A stretch of DNA of 64,000 nucleotides from Intestinimonas butyriciproducens (GCF_004154955.1 NZ_CP011524.1:1860001-1924000), one strand, 5' to 3'; positions 1-8,891 are shown, numbered from the stretch's first letter. The notes: generated from the sequence alone by a model not told the origin. A program made the numbers and translations.

Positions 1-141
1 ATGATCTGCGCCCTTCTGCTGGGGTCCGCGGCAAAAGCCGCGGATATGAACTCTGCCGCGAAAGGCATGTCTGTCCCCGCGGGCACACTTGCGGCGTATG
101 ACAGCACTGACTACGAAAAGGGCGAGGTGCTGGTACTCTAG
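1..141 (+). CDS. Partial or remnant ORF, unknown function
   Basis: An open frame runs from the window edge to a TAG at 139-141 and gives 46 residues. It may continue upstream of the window, so the ATG at base 1 is not necessarily its start. The end of the product (Tyr-Glu-Lys-Gly-Glu-Val-Leu-Val-Leu) loosely resembles the YxxGEVLV motif in propeptides of secreted subtilisin-like proteases, but the piece is too short to assign. A second frame stays open just after the stop (about 129-210), which would fit a decayed gene. Confidence 0.25.
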   Translation: MICALLLGSAAKAADMNSAAKGMSVPAGTLAAYDSTDYEKGEVLVL

Positions 142-236
142 AAGTCCGGAACTATGACGATGAAGATACCCTGGCCAATGCTGCACTGCACTTCCGGAGG
201 TTCTCCCTTTGACCTCCATCGTCATTGCTTCATAGC

Positions 237-290
237 CAACGCGCTCACCCTGCGGTCCCTCCCGGGGACACCCGCAGGGTGAGCGCGTTG
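237..290. repeat. Perfect 19-bp hairpin upstream of recombinase
   Basis: Bases 237-255 are the exact reverse complement of 272-290, with a 16-base loop. No T-run follows on either strand, so it is not a typical intrinsic terminator, although it could end transcription of the upstream remnant. It lies in the 275-base gap before the recombinase gene. Nothing else in 142-416 was recognised except the ribosome binding site GGAGGA at 405-410. Confidence 0.6.
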
Positions 291-416
291 ATCGGATCGG
301 TCCCTTGTCCCCGCCCTGTTCCGGCGGCGCATAAGGGGCCGATTTTATTTTCTCCCATACGATGGCCTCTCTTTGGGTAAAATACAGGTATTGTTATTCG
401 AAACGGAGGACTTTTC

Positions 417-1259
417 ATGGAAGGACCTGTATTGACCCGGGAGCTGCTCATCACCTATCGCCTGCACTTACGGACAGAGGAACACGCCCCCGGCACGATA
501 GAAAAATATCTGCGGGACCTGCGGGCCCTTTCTCTCTGGCTGGAGGAGCGGCGCCTCACAAAAGAGCTGGCGGCGGAGTGGAAAGCGCATCTGCTCTCCG
601 CCGGATATATGCCTGTCACCATCAACTCCATGCTGGCCGCCCTCAATGGATTGTGCCGCTTTCTGGGCCTGGACTGGCGCATCAGGTATCTGAAGATCCA
701 GCACCGCATGTTCCGGGACCAGTCCCGCGAGCTGAACCGCCCCGAGTATGACCGGCTTGTGGAGGCAGCCAGGGGCAGCGGAAAAGAGCGGCTTGCCCTG
801 CTGATGGAGGCCATCTGCGCCACCGGCGTCCGGGTAAGTGAGGTCAAGTATCTCAGCGTGGAGGCCGCCCAGCGGGGCCGGGCGGAGATCTCGCTCAAGG
901 GTAAGATACGGGTGATCCTGCTGGCAGGCAAGTTATGCCGCAAGCTTTTGAAATACGCAAAAAAGCAAAAAATAACTTCCGGCGCCATTTTTCGCACCAG
1001 AAGCGGAAAGTACCTGTCGCGCAGGCAGATATGGGGAGAAATGAAACAGCTCTGTAAAACCGCCGGCGTATCCCCGGAAAAGGTCTACCCGCACAATCTG
1101 CGCCACCTCTTCGCCCGGACCTTCTACCATGCCTGCAAGGACATCGCCCGGCTGGCAGATGTGCTGGGACATTCCAGTATTGAGACCACCCGCATCTACC
1201 TGCTGACCACCGGCGACGAGCAGCTCAGACAACTCGACCGGCTGGGACTTATCTCATAA
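417..1259 (+). CDS. Tyrosine recombinase (phage integrase family)
   Basis: This 280-aa protein would cut and rejoin DNA at specific sites through a covalent tyrosine intermediate. The N-terminal ~95 residues look like the SAM-like core-binding domain, followed by the catalytic domain. The catalytic set is visible: Arg near 140 (ATGVRVSEV), a Lys near 162, HNLRH near 226-230, His in LGHSS near 251, and Tyr near 261 (RIYLL). GGAGGA six bases before ATG 417 supports the start. It is shorter than integron IntI proteins and lacks an obvious long N-terminal phage arm-binding domain, so it resembles XerC/D-like or DNA-inversion recombinases. Its stop is four bases before a 285-bp palindrome that is a plausible substrate. 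Its actual target is unknown. Confidence 0.9.
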   Translation: MEGPVLTRELLITYRLHLRTEEHAPGTIEKYLRDLRALSLWLEERRLTKELAAEWKAHLLSAGYMPVTINSMLAALNGLCRFLGLDWRIRYLKIQHRMFRDQSRELNRPEYDRLVEAARGSGKERLALLMEAICATGVRVSEVKYLSVEAAQRGRAEISLKGKIRVILLAGKLCRKLLKYAKKQKITSGAIFRTRSGKYLSRRQIWGEMKQLCKTAGVSPEKVYPHNLRHLFARTFYHACKDIARLADVLGHSSIETTRIYLLTTGDEQLRQLDRLGLIS

Positions 1260-1263
1260 AACA

Positions 1264-1548
1264 AAATCAATATTTCACTGATAAGATCGCAATTTTCGGC
1301 TCCGCCAGCTACATATTGGTGTAGGAATATAAACCATTCCATCCGCCATATGAAAGCAAGGTGTTCCGGTATTAGGCGTGCAAAAATCCAGGCCGCAAAA
1401 AATGCGCATTTTTTGCGGCCTTGGGATTTTGCACCGCTAATACCGGAACACCTTGCTTTCCATATGGCGGAATGGCGTGTTTTTCGTATCCTCACCATAT
1501 GTAGCTGGCGGAGGCCGAAAATGAGTCTTATCAGTGAAATATTGATTT
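1264..1548. repeat. 285-bp near-perfect palindrome (long inverted repeat)
   Basis: The left arm (1264-1405) and right arm (1406-1548) are inverted copies of each other. The centre, 1391-1420, is a perfect 30-base palindrome. Long matched blocks include the outer ends (1264-1286 with 1526-1548), a block containing AGCTACATAT, and one containing GCAAGGTGTTCCGGTATTA. Mismatches and small bulges are scattered between them, mainly at 1287-1292 and 1318-1345. The repeat fills the space between the recombinase stop (1259) and the Shine-Dalgarno of the next gene (1556-1564). It is more AT-rich than its surroundings. It could be a folded recombination site, a bidirectional switch, or two abutting inverted copies of an element end. 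Confidence 0.9.
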
Positions 1549-1572
1549 CGGTTATAAGGAGGTGAACGGCCC

Positions 1573-1905
1573 ATGATGTTTCAAATGTCCCTGCTGGACG
1601 CCATGTATATGCAGACAAACTGCCCCTGTCTGTCCGATCTGCGCCGCCTGCACGATTGGCAAAAAGCGAGGCTGGCCCGGAGCCTGGAGCGGATACCGCC
1701 TGAAGCGGCATCGCTCCACGAATGGAACGACGCCCTGGAGTATCTGGCAAAGGGACCTCCCCAGCAGACCCGGGAGGCCGCAAGAGCGCTCCTGATCACC
1801 GCACTATCCGTCCCGGCAGACGGTGCGGACGGCGCTTACCGGCCTCCGCATTTCTCACCCCGATCCCAGAATATTCAAACAAATGAGGAGGATGCAAGCA
1901 CATGA
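1573..1905 (+). CDS. Small hypothetical protein, 110 aa
   Basis: No family was recognised. The start is well supported by AAGGAGGTG at 1556-1564, right after the palindrome. The product has no signal peptide or membrane segment, has a Cys-Pro-Cys near residue 17, and is Arg/Ala/Glu-rich and probably helical in its middle, ending in a polar tail. Its TGA (1903-1905) overlaps the ATG of the surface-protein gene at 1902, so the two are translationally coupled. Placed between a recombinase/palindrome pair and a cell-wall protein, it could be a regulator or a leader cistron for the surface protein. That is inference from position only. Confidence 0.65.
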   Translation: MMFQMSLLDAMYMQTNCPCLSDLRRLHDWQKARLARSLERIPPEAASLHEWNDALEYLAKGPPQQTREAARALLITALSVPADGADGAYRPPHFSPRSQNIQTNEEDAST

Positions 1906-4900
1906 GAACACGAATCTTGGCAGGCCTGCTGTCTCTGTGCCTATTGGCAGGATGGCTGCCCACCGCAGCGTTGGCCGATGAGGCGGAGGGTGTCCCCCCG
2001 TCCGGAGTGACCTGTAACCAGGAGGAAACCTGCCAGGCCGCCGAGCATCTGGAGGGCTGCCCCCGATATGCCGTCCCTGCCGAAGATGTGCCCGATGATG
2101 CGGTCGGTCCGGAGCAGCCGGAGCCACTGTCAGAAGAAGACGCGGTCGCTCAGGTTGGAATCGTCTATTACGCCACGCTTCAAGATGCGTTTGACGATGC
2201 GGCGGACGGCGAGTGCGTAACGCTGACCCGAGACATCACAGACATGGCAACCAGCGATATCGCCACAGTCGCCGCGGGCAAAACGCTCACCTTGGACATG
2301 AGCGGCAAGCGCATCACAGTGGCTTCAGACTTTGTCGGACGTCCCATCGTCAACGAAGGGACGCTTACCGTGACCGGAAACGGCACCATTGACGCCTCCG
2401 CTTCGGCGGAAGGCGGCTACGGCGCGATCAATAACAAAGGTACCCTGACCATTGAGGACGGCACTTACCGAGGCGCAAAATATGCCAGCGGTTCAGGGAT
2501 TCGGAATACCGGTTCAGACGCGGTACTGACCGTTCAAGGCGGCACCTTCGACACAGCCACCTGTGCAATTTTCAATGAGGGGACTGCGACCATCAACGGT
2601 GGCGATTTCAGCAACACCTCATGCAGCACATGCGCCGCAAATGACGGCCACAGCGGCGTATGGAGCTATACGATCCGGAACTACAGCCAAGACTCCTGCA
2701 TGGTCATCAACGATGGCTATTTTAAGGGAACGCAGGGCGCAGTTTCCGCCAGCATCGGATATCTGGAGGTGAACGGCGGCACCTTTGAGACCGTTGTTTG
2801 CGACAATAACCACACAAGCAGCGTTTTTTATGCCCTTTATGCCGCCGGCGAGGCCGGAACTGTCCAGTGCATCATCCATGACGGCACATTTAAAACCGCC
2901 GGCAACTATACCGCCGTGTTGATCGGCAATGACAACACCAACGGCGACGGCGGCATCAACGCGGATGCCTGTTCCTACATTTACGGCGGCACATTTCTAG
3001 CTCCGGAGGGGGTCAGCGCCGTCAAGGTTTCCCCCAATACGGCCAACTCCTCCGTCCTTTATGGCGGCAGCTATTCTATGCTCGGCGAGACCGACGCACT
3101 GCCTTACGTGGCGGCCGAGTGCAGGACCGTCGAGGCCACGGAAGGCGGCGTCTCCTATGTTGTGCAGGCTCGCACCGAGGAGGATACGGACGCCGTGGCA
3201 AAGGTCGGTGACAAGGTATACGCTTCCCTGCAGACCGCCATCGACGCCGCCGAGGGCGGCACCGCAGTCCTCCTCAAGGATACGGCGGAAAGTATTACCG
3301 TAAGCGGGGACCGGACCGTCACCCTGGATTTGGGCGGCAATACCCTGACCAACACAGCGGGGAGCCATACCATTACCGTCGTCTTGGGCGGCCGTCTGAC
3401 CTTGGAGGACAGCGCCGGAAACGGTAAGGTGGACAACATCAGTCACGCCAAAGCCGCCCTGTTCAACAACGGCACCGCTGTCCTCAATGGGGGCGAGTAT
3501 ACCCGCAGCGCAGAGAACGGCCAAAATGCTGAAAATAATGGTGGGAATTCCTACTACAATCTTGTCAATCATGGCGTCATGACCATCGGCGAGGGCGTAT
3601 CGGTCTCTCAGAGCGGCCGGTATTCCAGCATGGTGGAAAACGGCTATCAGAACTACGGTACGGAATACAAGGAGGGCGTGAATTCCGCCGCCCCCACATT
3701 GACCATCACCGGCGGCTTGTTCGACGGCGGATTGAATACCATTAAAAATGATGACGGCGGCGTGCTGGACATCTCCGGCGGCACGTTCAAGAATGTAACC
3801 CAGTATGCGCTGATGAATTGGAACGAGGCCAGCATCAGCGGCGGTACGTTCACTTCCGACACCTATGCCGTCGTCAACTGCGGCTCCAGCGCCTCCACCA
3901 ACGACGTGGGCAAGCTGACCATCACCGGCGGTACCTTTGCGGGCACTGCCGGATCGGTCGCCAAGGCTGCCGGCGCCGACGATCCCGTTATCTCCGGCGG
4001 TACCTTCTCCAGCGATGTGAGCGCATATGTTATTGCGGGCTCTACCGCCGAAAAGGTACAGGACGAATCCGGCATGTGGCACATTGTCCCTGCCGCGAAC
4101 AGCGTTGCCGCCATCGGGAGCTTGGGGTACGAGACCCTAAAAGATGCCATTGACGCGGCCCAGCAGGGGGACACCATTCTTCTTTTGAAAGATGTCTCCG
4201 ACGCAGTTGGGATCTCCGTTCCCTCAGGCAAAGCATTCACCATTGATTTTGACGGGCATATTTATACACTGACCGGTCCTGGCGCCGGCTCTACAAATAC
4301 GGAGACAAACGGATTCCAGTTGCTGAAGGACTCCACTCTTGTGTTCCAGAACGGCACCATCGCAATTGCGGAAAATGCAAATAACATTAAGCGCATCATA
4401 CAGAATTACGCCGATCTCACGCTGGAAAACATGACAATCGAAGCCAAAAACCAGGTGGACGGCGAGGACTACACGCTAAGCTTCAACAACGGAGCCATCG
4501 TGTTCAAGGGCAATACGAGCGTGGTCACCTCCAGCGACGAGGTCATTGCCTTTGACATTTGCCAATACTCCTCCTATCCGGGCGTGACCGTCACGTTCGA
4601 TGAAGACTACACCGGTACGATAACCGGCAAAATTCTGTATGACAGCACCCGCACGGAGGATACGCTGACCATCCATGGTCAGGGGACCTTTGGAGGGATC
4701 ATAGCAGATGAACGTGCCGCAGAAACTGCAAAGTCCGCCATTTCTGTCAGCGGAGGCACCTTTGGAAGCGCCCTCCTTCCCGAGTACTGTGCCGAAGGCT
4801 TTGCACCCACACAAAACTCCGACGGCACTTATTCCGTGGCAAAGCCAACCATTGCTCTGGACAGTACCGCCTCCGTACATAAGGGCTATACCACGTCTCT

Positions 4901-5912
4901 GGCCGCGACTCTGGACCCGGCCAATGCAGAGGTGACCATGGTTTGGACCTCCAGCAACGAATCCATCGCCACGGTGGATGGGAGCGGCGTTGTCACCGGT
5001 GTGGCCGAGGGGGCGGCGGAGATCACTGTTCAGATTTCGCTCAGCGGCGTTGTCTTGGACTCTGCCGTCTGCACCGTGACCGTAACCGCCAGTTCCTCCA
5101 GTGGCGGCTCCGGAGGCGGCTCCAGCACCTACGCCGTGAGCGTGGAAAGCACCTCCAACGGCACTGTGGCCGTCAGCCCCAGAAACGCCTCCAGGGGTGA
5201 CACCGTCACCGTTAAGGTAAAGCCGGATTCCGGCTATGAACTGGATGCCCTCGCTGTCACCGACAAAAACGGCGGCACCGTAGAGCTGACCAAGAAGAGC
5301 GACACCCAGTACACCTTTACCATGCCCGGCTCCAAGGTGAGCGTCACGGCCAGCTTTATCGAGACGCTCCTTCCCGACGAAACTCCGTCCTTTACGGATG
5401 TGAGTTCCAGCGATTACTACTATGATGCGGTAGCCTGGGCTGTAGGAGAGGGGATCACCACCGGTACCAGTGCCGCCACCTTCTCTCCCGACGTCTCCTG
5501 TACCCGCGCCCAAATGGTGACGTTCCTTTGGAGAGCCGCCGGTTCCCCCGCGCCTGTGCGCTCCGATACCCCCTTCCTGGATGTCCGGAGCGATGCGTAT
5601 TACTTTGACGCTGTATTGTGGGCCGTGGAACAGGGCGTTACCACCGGCACCAGTGCCACCACCTTTTCCCCTGAAGTCACCGTGACCCGGAGCCAGACCG
5701 TGACCCTCCTATACCGCTTCGCCGGTTCCCCAACGGTCGGGAGCAGCATCCCCTTTACAGATGTGGAGGCAGGCGCGTACTACGCCAGCGCAGTGCAGTG
5801 GGCCGTGGAACAGGGGATCACCACCGGCACCAGCGCCACCACCTTCCAGCCTCTGGCAGACTGTACCCGAGCCCAAATCGTGACCTTCCTATACCGCTGC
5901 TTGGCGGGCTGA
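1902..5912 (+). CDS. Secreted beta-helix surface protein with three SLH domains
   Basis: A 1336-aa exported protein anchored to the cell wall. Residues 1-~26 are a signal peptide ending near AALA-DEA. Three repeat modules begin near residues 83, 429 and 733, each opening with a V-A-x-(V/I)-G...Y-x-(T/S)-L motif and continuing into Gly/Thr-rich rungs typical of right-handed beta-helix (pectate-lyase-like) folds. A Big_2-type Ig-like domain follows (~980-1060), then a Ser/Gly linker (~1064-1076), a bacterial repeat domain resembling InlB B-repeats (~1077-1157), and three SLH domains (~1162-1336), which normally bind pyruvylated secondary cell-wall polymers. GAGGAGGATG precedes the ATG, and the preceding small gene overlaps by ATGA. 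The ligand or enzymatic activity cannot be told from sequence. Phase-variable expression through the adjacent recombinase is possible but unproven. Confidence 0.88.
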   Translation: MRTRILAGLLSLCLLAGWLPTAALADEAEGVPPSGVTCNQEETCQAAEHLEGCPRYAVPAEDVPDDAVGPEQPEPLSEEDAVAQVGIVYYATLQDAFDDAADGECVTLTRDITDMATSDIATVAAGKTLTLDMSGKRITVASDFVGRPIVNEGTLTVTGNGTIDASASAEGGYGAINNKGTLTIEDGTYRGAKYASGSGIRNTGSDAVLTVQGGTFDTATCAIFNEGTATINGGDFSNTSCSTCAANDGHSGVWSYTIRNYSQDSCMVINDGYFKGTQGAVSASIGYLEVNGGTFETVVCDNNHTSSVFYALYAAGEAGTVQCIIHDGTFKTAGNYTAVLIGNDNTNGDGGINADACSYIYGGTFLAPEGVSAVKVSPNTANSSVLYGGSYSMLGETDALPYVAAECRTVEATEGGVSYVVQARTEEDTDAVAKVGDKVYASLQTAIDAAEGGTAVLLKDTAESITVSGDRTVTLDLGGNTLTNTAGSHTITVVLGGRLTLEDSAGNGKVDNISHAKAALFNNGTAVLNGGEYTRSAENGQNAENNGGNSYYNLVNHGVMTIGEGVSVSQSGRYSSMVENGYQNYGTEYKEGVNSAAPTLTITGGLFDGGLNTIKNDDGGVLDISGGTFKNVTQYALMNWNEASISGGTFTSDTYAVVNCGSSASTNDVGKLTITGGTFAGTAGSVAKAAGADDPVISGGTFSSDVSAYVIAGSTAEKVQDESGMWHIVPAANSVAAIGSLGYETLKDAIDAAQQGDTILLLKDVSDAVGISVPSGKAFTIDFDGHIYTLTGPGAGSTNTETNGFQLLKDSTLVFQNGTIAIAENANNIKRIIQNYADLTLENMTIEAKNQVDGEDYTLSFNNGAIVFKGNTSVVTSSDEVIAFDICQYSSYPGVTVTFDEDYTGTITGKILYDSTRTEDTLTIHGQGTFGGIIADERAAETAKSAISVSGGTFGSALLPEYCAEGFAPTQNSDGTYSVAKPTIALDSTASVHKGYTTSLAATLDPANAEVTMVWTSSNESIATVDGSGVVTGVAEGAAEITVQISLSGVVLDSAVCTVTVTASSSSGGSGGGSSTYAVSVESTSNGTVAVSPRNASRGDTVTVKVKPDSGYELDALAVTDKNGGTVELTKKSDTQYTFTMPGSKVSVTASFIETLLPDETPSFTDVSSSDYYYDAVAWAVGEGITTGTSAATFSPDVSCTRAQMVTFLWRAAGSPAPVRSDTPFLDVRSDAYYFDAVLWAVEQGVTTGTSATTFSPEVTVTRSQTVTLLYRFAGSPTVGSSIPFTDVEAGAYYASAVQWAVEQGITTGTSATTFQPLADCTRAQIVTFLYRCLAG

Positions 5913-6025
5913 CGCCGGCCGAAAGGTCCATGCTGGGGCACCTTCGAAGTCCGGCACCCCAGAGGCGGCAAAAATCAAATAAAGCGTTTTTCATGTTCCC
6001 GCCGGGATCCATCCCTTTTATTTCA

Positions 6026-6057
6026 GGGCGCGGACAGCCGCTTGGCTGTCCGCGCCC
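6026..6057. terminator. Hairpin between convergent genes
   Basis: A 14-bp perfect stem (6026-6039 with 6044-6057) and a 4-base loop lie between the convergent surface-protein and YerB-like genes. T-runs on both sides are weak, so its function as a bidirectional terminator rests mainly on position. Confidence 0.55.
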
Positions 6058-6137
6058 CCTTCTCATCGGCTCTATGTAACTCCGTCTCTGCACAGGCCCT
6101 GCTCCGGCCGCAGCGGCGCAAAACGCGGAATGCCGCC

Positions 6138-7220
6138 TTATGCGAAAATAACCTCTGATTTTAAGGGGATGATGTTCACATAGCTCTTTCCCCGCCCCAA
6201 GACCAGGGGTTCCCCGTCTTCTGTGGTGTATACAAAGGAACTGCTGCGGTCGGCCTTGCTCCAATGAATGGGAATGATTTTTCCGCCGCAGGCGTACCAT
6301 CCCTCTCCGCCCGAGGTGAGGTCCACCGTAATGTGGGCCAGACTGTCTCCGGTGGCACTGCACGCCGTCTGAAGTATGATGACGTTCGTGACTCCCACCT
6401 GTTCCCCGGTGTTCCCGTCTATGTAGGGCTGGCCATACTCCTCCACCAGATAGGTCCGACTCTCCTCATCATAAGTAAAGACCCCTGTTTTATAGTTAGA
6501 GAACGGCACCGTCACGGTAACGGCCTTCTCCCCTGCCGCCGGCGTACCGTCGTCTGTAAACTGCTGCGGATAGCGGTAGTCCTCTTTGTGCTCCCTCCGG
6601 ACCTCCTCGGGCAGATAGGTCTCGATCGCAGAACCGGTGGTGACCACACTGTGCTCCAGACCGTTGTTTTTTCGTCTGTCCGCATCCCGCCACATGAGGT
6701 TGGAGTCCGGCGAGCGGCCCTGATAGGGCCCCCGCACCGCGTCAAAATGATCTACGTCCCAGGACCTGATCTTGGCATAGGCGTCCTCACTGCCCCCGGC
6801 GTGGATGTACAGGGCGTCATGCCCCAGCGCCAGCTCCAAATAATAGGGTCGGGCGGAGCGGACCGACCCTATCATCCCCACCCCTTCCACACTCTGATAC
6901 ACCCCCATCATGCGGGTAATGCCGCCCTCCGCCAGGCACTCATAGATGATGTCCGCCTGTGACTGCCCCAATTGGGGCAGAGCCTCCTTAAGATTATTGA
7001 GCATGACGGCAATGGGGCGCCGATTTGCCAGCTCTCCTGAAATGGGTTCTCCCGTAAGCGGATTTTCCGGGCCGTTGTACGGCGTCGGCTCCGGTTCCGG
7101 AGTGGATGTGGGCCCTGGCCGCGGCGTCTCCCCCTCCGAAGGAGCCGGATTCGGCACCGAACAGGAGCCCAGGAGGAGCAATACGGCGAGGCCCGCGGAC
7201 AACAGACGGTAGCGTTTCAT
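6138..7220 (-). CDS. DUF3048 (YerB-like) lipoprotein
   Basis: A 360-aa lipoprotein of the YerB/DUF3048 family, whose biochemical role is not established. The N-terminus has a short charged start, a hydrophobic stretch and a lipobox (LLGSC) with the modified Cys near residue 20, followed by a Pro/Glu-rich linker. The conserved N-terminal domain starts near NPLTGEP and includes RPIAVMLNN, and the C-terminal domain contains the NNGLEHSVVTTG region. GGGAGG lies just upstream of the ATG, and a strong promoter (TTGACA-N17-TAAGAT) lies 30-60 bases upstream. Length is normal for the family. It is divergent from the DUF4364 gene. Confidence 0.88.
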   Translation of the reverse strand: MKRYRLLSAGLAVLLLLGSCSVPNPAPSEGETPRPGPTSTPEPEPTPYNGPENPLTGEPISGELANRRPIAVMLNNLKEALPQLGQSQADIIYECLAEGGITRMMGVYQSVEGVGMIGSVRSARPYYLELALGHDALYIHAGGSEDAYAKIRSWDVDHFDAVRGPYQGRSPDSNLMWRDADRRKNNGLEHSVVTTGSAIETYLPEEVRREHKEDYRYPQQFTDDGTPAAGEKAVTVTVPFSNYKTGVFTYDEESRTYLVEEYGQPYIDGNTGEQVGVTNVIILQTACSATGDSLAHITVDLTSGGEGWYACGGKIIPIHWSKADRSSSFVYTTEDGEPLVLGRGKSYVNIIPLKSEVIFA

Positions 7221-7247
7221 AAGTTGCCTCCCAAGGGTGTTTTTTTC

Positions 7248-7276
7248 ATCTTACCCCCTCGCCTCCCCGCTGTCAA
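7248..7276 (-). promoter_or_regulatory. Sigma-A-type promoter for the YerB-like gene
   Basis: On the minus strand, TTGACA (7271-7276) and TAAGAT (7248-7253) are separated by exactly 17 bases, about 30 bases before the start codon. Confidence 0.75.
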
Positions 7277-7305
7277 CCCACGGCGGGATCTGCAGAAATT
7301 CACTC

Positions 7306-7334
7306 TTGTCCCCTTCGCTTTTTTTCGGTATAAT
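7306..7334 (+). promoter_or_regulatory. Sigma-A-type promoter for the DUF4364 gene
   Basis: TTGTCC (7306-7311) and a consensus TATAAT (7329-7334) are spaced by 17 bases, 56 bases before the ATG at 7391. Confidence 0.75.
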
Positions 7335-7390
7335 AGTAAAATGTCCTTATAGGACTTTTCCCTTTTATCTATTCCAAAAGGAGGCGCACC

Positions 7391-7927
7391 ATGGCTCGTG
7401 TCGGATTCATCCACGACAAGCTGGACATCAAGTTTTTGATCCTCTATATCATGTCCCGCGTGGCCGCTCCCATCGATATGCCCACTCTGGCCGATCTCAC
7501 CATGTGTGACGAGGGCGTGGACTACTTTGATTTCGCCGAGGCTGCCGCAGAGCTGGTGAGTACGGAGCACCTCCTGCTGGAGGACGAGCGGTACTCCATC
7601 ACAGAGAAGGGCCGGAAAAACGGGGCCATCTGTGAAAGCAGCCTCCCCTATTCTGTCCGGGTCAAATGCGATAAAAATGTCACCAAGCTCAACAGCCGCC
7701 TCCGCCGTGACGCCCAGGTGCGCTCTGAGCGCATCCCACGCAATGACGGCACCTTCACCCTCCGTCTGGCGCTGGATGATGAGCACGGGAATCTGCTCAC
7801 CGTGGATATGCTGGCCGCGACCGAGCAGCAGTGTGACCGTCTCTCCGAGCAGTTCAAAGCTCATCCGGAGCAGATTTACAACGGCATTCTGGATGTGCTG
7901 CTCACCGATTACGAGGAAAAGGAGTAG
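7391..7927 (+). CDS. DUF4364 family protein (predicted winged-helix regulator)
   Basis: This 178-aa cytoplasmic protein matches the clostridial DUF4364 family, which is predicted to have an N-terminal winged-helix DNA-binding fold (about residues 10-80, starting DKLDIKFLILYI, with a wing around LLLEDERYSITEKG). The C-terminal half is a conserved alpha/beta region ending in a charged tail. AAAAGGAGG lies before the ATG and a consensus promoter is upstream. The next gene, a CmpB-like membrane protein, starts four bases after the stop, so the two form an operon. A regulatory role is inferred from the fold; no target is known. Confidence 0.82.
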   Translation: MARVGFIHDKLDIKFLILYIMSRVAAPIDMPTLADLTMCDEGVDYFDFAEAAAELVSTEHLLLEDERYSITEKGRKNGAICESSLPYSVRVKCDKNVTKLNSRLRRDAQVRSERIPRNDGTFTLRLALDDEHGNLLTVDMLAATEQQCDRLSEQFKAHPEQIYNGILDVLLTDYEEKE

Positions 7928-7931
7928 CCTG

Positions 7932-8831
7932 ATGATGGACGCGCCTATGCTGCTGGGATATCCTATACCCCTGCTGTTCCTCTATTTTATTTTCTATTCC
8001 TTCTGTGGCTGGGTGTGGGAGACTGCCTACTGTTCTATCAAGGAACGGCATTATGTCCCCCGTGGCTTTCTCTATGGTCCGCTCTGCCCCATCTACGGAG
8101 TGGGATTCCTGTTGATGATCCTCTTTTTTGCTCCTTTCCGGGACAATCTGGTGGTTTTCTATTTTGTGGCGGTGGTGGTCATGACGGCCTGGGAATACCT
8201 GGTCGGTTGGTTTTTGGAGACCACCACGCACATCAAGTACTGGGACTACAGCCATGTTAAATTGAATATCAAGGGCCGGGTATGCCTCCCTGTCAGCTTG
8301 TTCTGGGGCGTCATGTCCTATGTAGCTGTGTTCTGGATTCATCCGCCCGTGGCCCGGCTGTTCGCCCGAATCCCCATGTGGCTCCAGTATACCCTGTGCG
8401 GCTCCTTCTTCACGCTTCTGGCCGTGGATACCGTCACCACCGTCCGGAAGCTGGCTCTGGTGACCCGGGCTATGAACAAGCTCCAGACCGCGGGAGACGA
8501 GCTGCGCCTCCAAATGGCCTTGGCCAAGGCCGATCTTGGAGACAATATCGAGGAGGTGGGCGAACAGCTCCGGCAGAAGCTGGACGGCATCCGGGGCAGC
8601 CTCCCCCCTTCCGCAGCGGAACGTCTGGACCGGCTCATGGATGATTACAACGAGCTGCTGGCCCGCGCGGAACGTCAAAGCCGCCGCTTCCGCAACCGCT
8701 ATGTCCATATGACCTCGCAGCGCTATACCCTCGACGACGTCCGTGCCTATGGCGCACAGTGGCGTGCCGCGCTCCGCGCCTCCAAAGAGAGGCGGAAGGC
8801 TGCCCGGCAGGCCGGGCACTCCGCCAAATGA
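7932..8831 (+). CDS. CmpB-like membrane protein (putative ABC-transporter type IV family)
   Basis: A 299-aa integral membrane protein of the PF06541 (CmpB, 'putative ABC-transporter type IV') family. Several hydrophobic segments occupy residues ~10-165, beginning LLFLYFIFYSFCGWVWET and including the conserved VPRGFLYGPLCPIYG. The C-terminal ~130 residues are a soluble, charged, probably coiled-coil region rich in Glu, Arg and Gln. Two adjacent ATGs (7932, 7935) could start it; AAAGGAG at the end of the preceding gene serves as the ribosome binding site. There is no ATPase partner nearby, so an actual transport role is doubtful. The tail is unusual in being long and basic. Confidence 0.82.
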   Translation: MMDAPMLLGYPIPLLFLYFIFYSFCGWVWETAYCSIKERHYVPRGFLYGPLCPIYGVGFLLMILFFAPFRDNLVVFYFVAVVVMTAWEYLVGWFLETTTHIKYWDYSHVKLNIKGRVCLPVSLFWGVMSYVAVFWIHPPVARLFARIPMWLQYTLCGSFFTLLAVDTVTTVRKLALVTRAMNKLQTAGDELRLQMALAKADLGDNIEEVGEQLRQKLDGIRGSLPPSAAERLDRLMDDYNELLARAERQSRRFRNRYVHMTSQRYTLDDVRAYGAQWRAALRASKERRKAARQAGHSAK

Positions 8832-8848
8832 TAATGAAAACAATATAT

Positions 8849-8883
8849 GAAGGAGCCGCAGGACTGAGTCCTGCGGCTCCTTC
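8849..8883. terminator. Bidirectional intrinsic terminator
   Basis: A GC-rich 17-base palindrome (8849-8865 with 8867-8883; the real loop will use a few inner bases) sits between the convergent CmpB-like and cardiolipin synthase genes. A T-containing stretch follows on the plus strand. Confidence 0.8.
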
Positions 8884-8891
8884 TCGTTCGC

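Noticed and set aside
1264-1548. Palindrome as a simple transcription terminator
   Set aside because: It is far longer than terminators, has internal mismatched blocks, and has no T-run after the stem. It ends right at a ribosome binding site.
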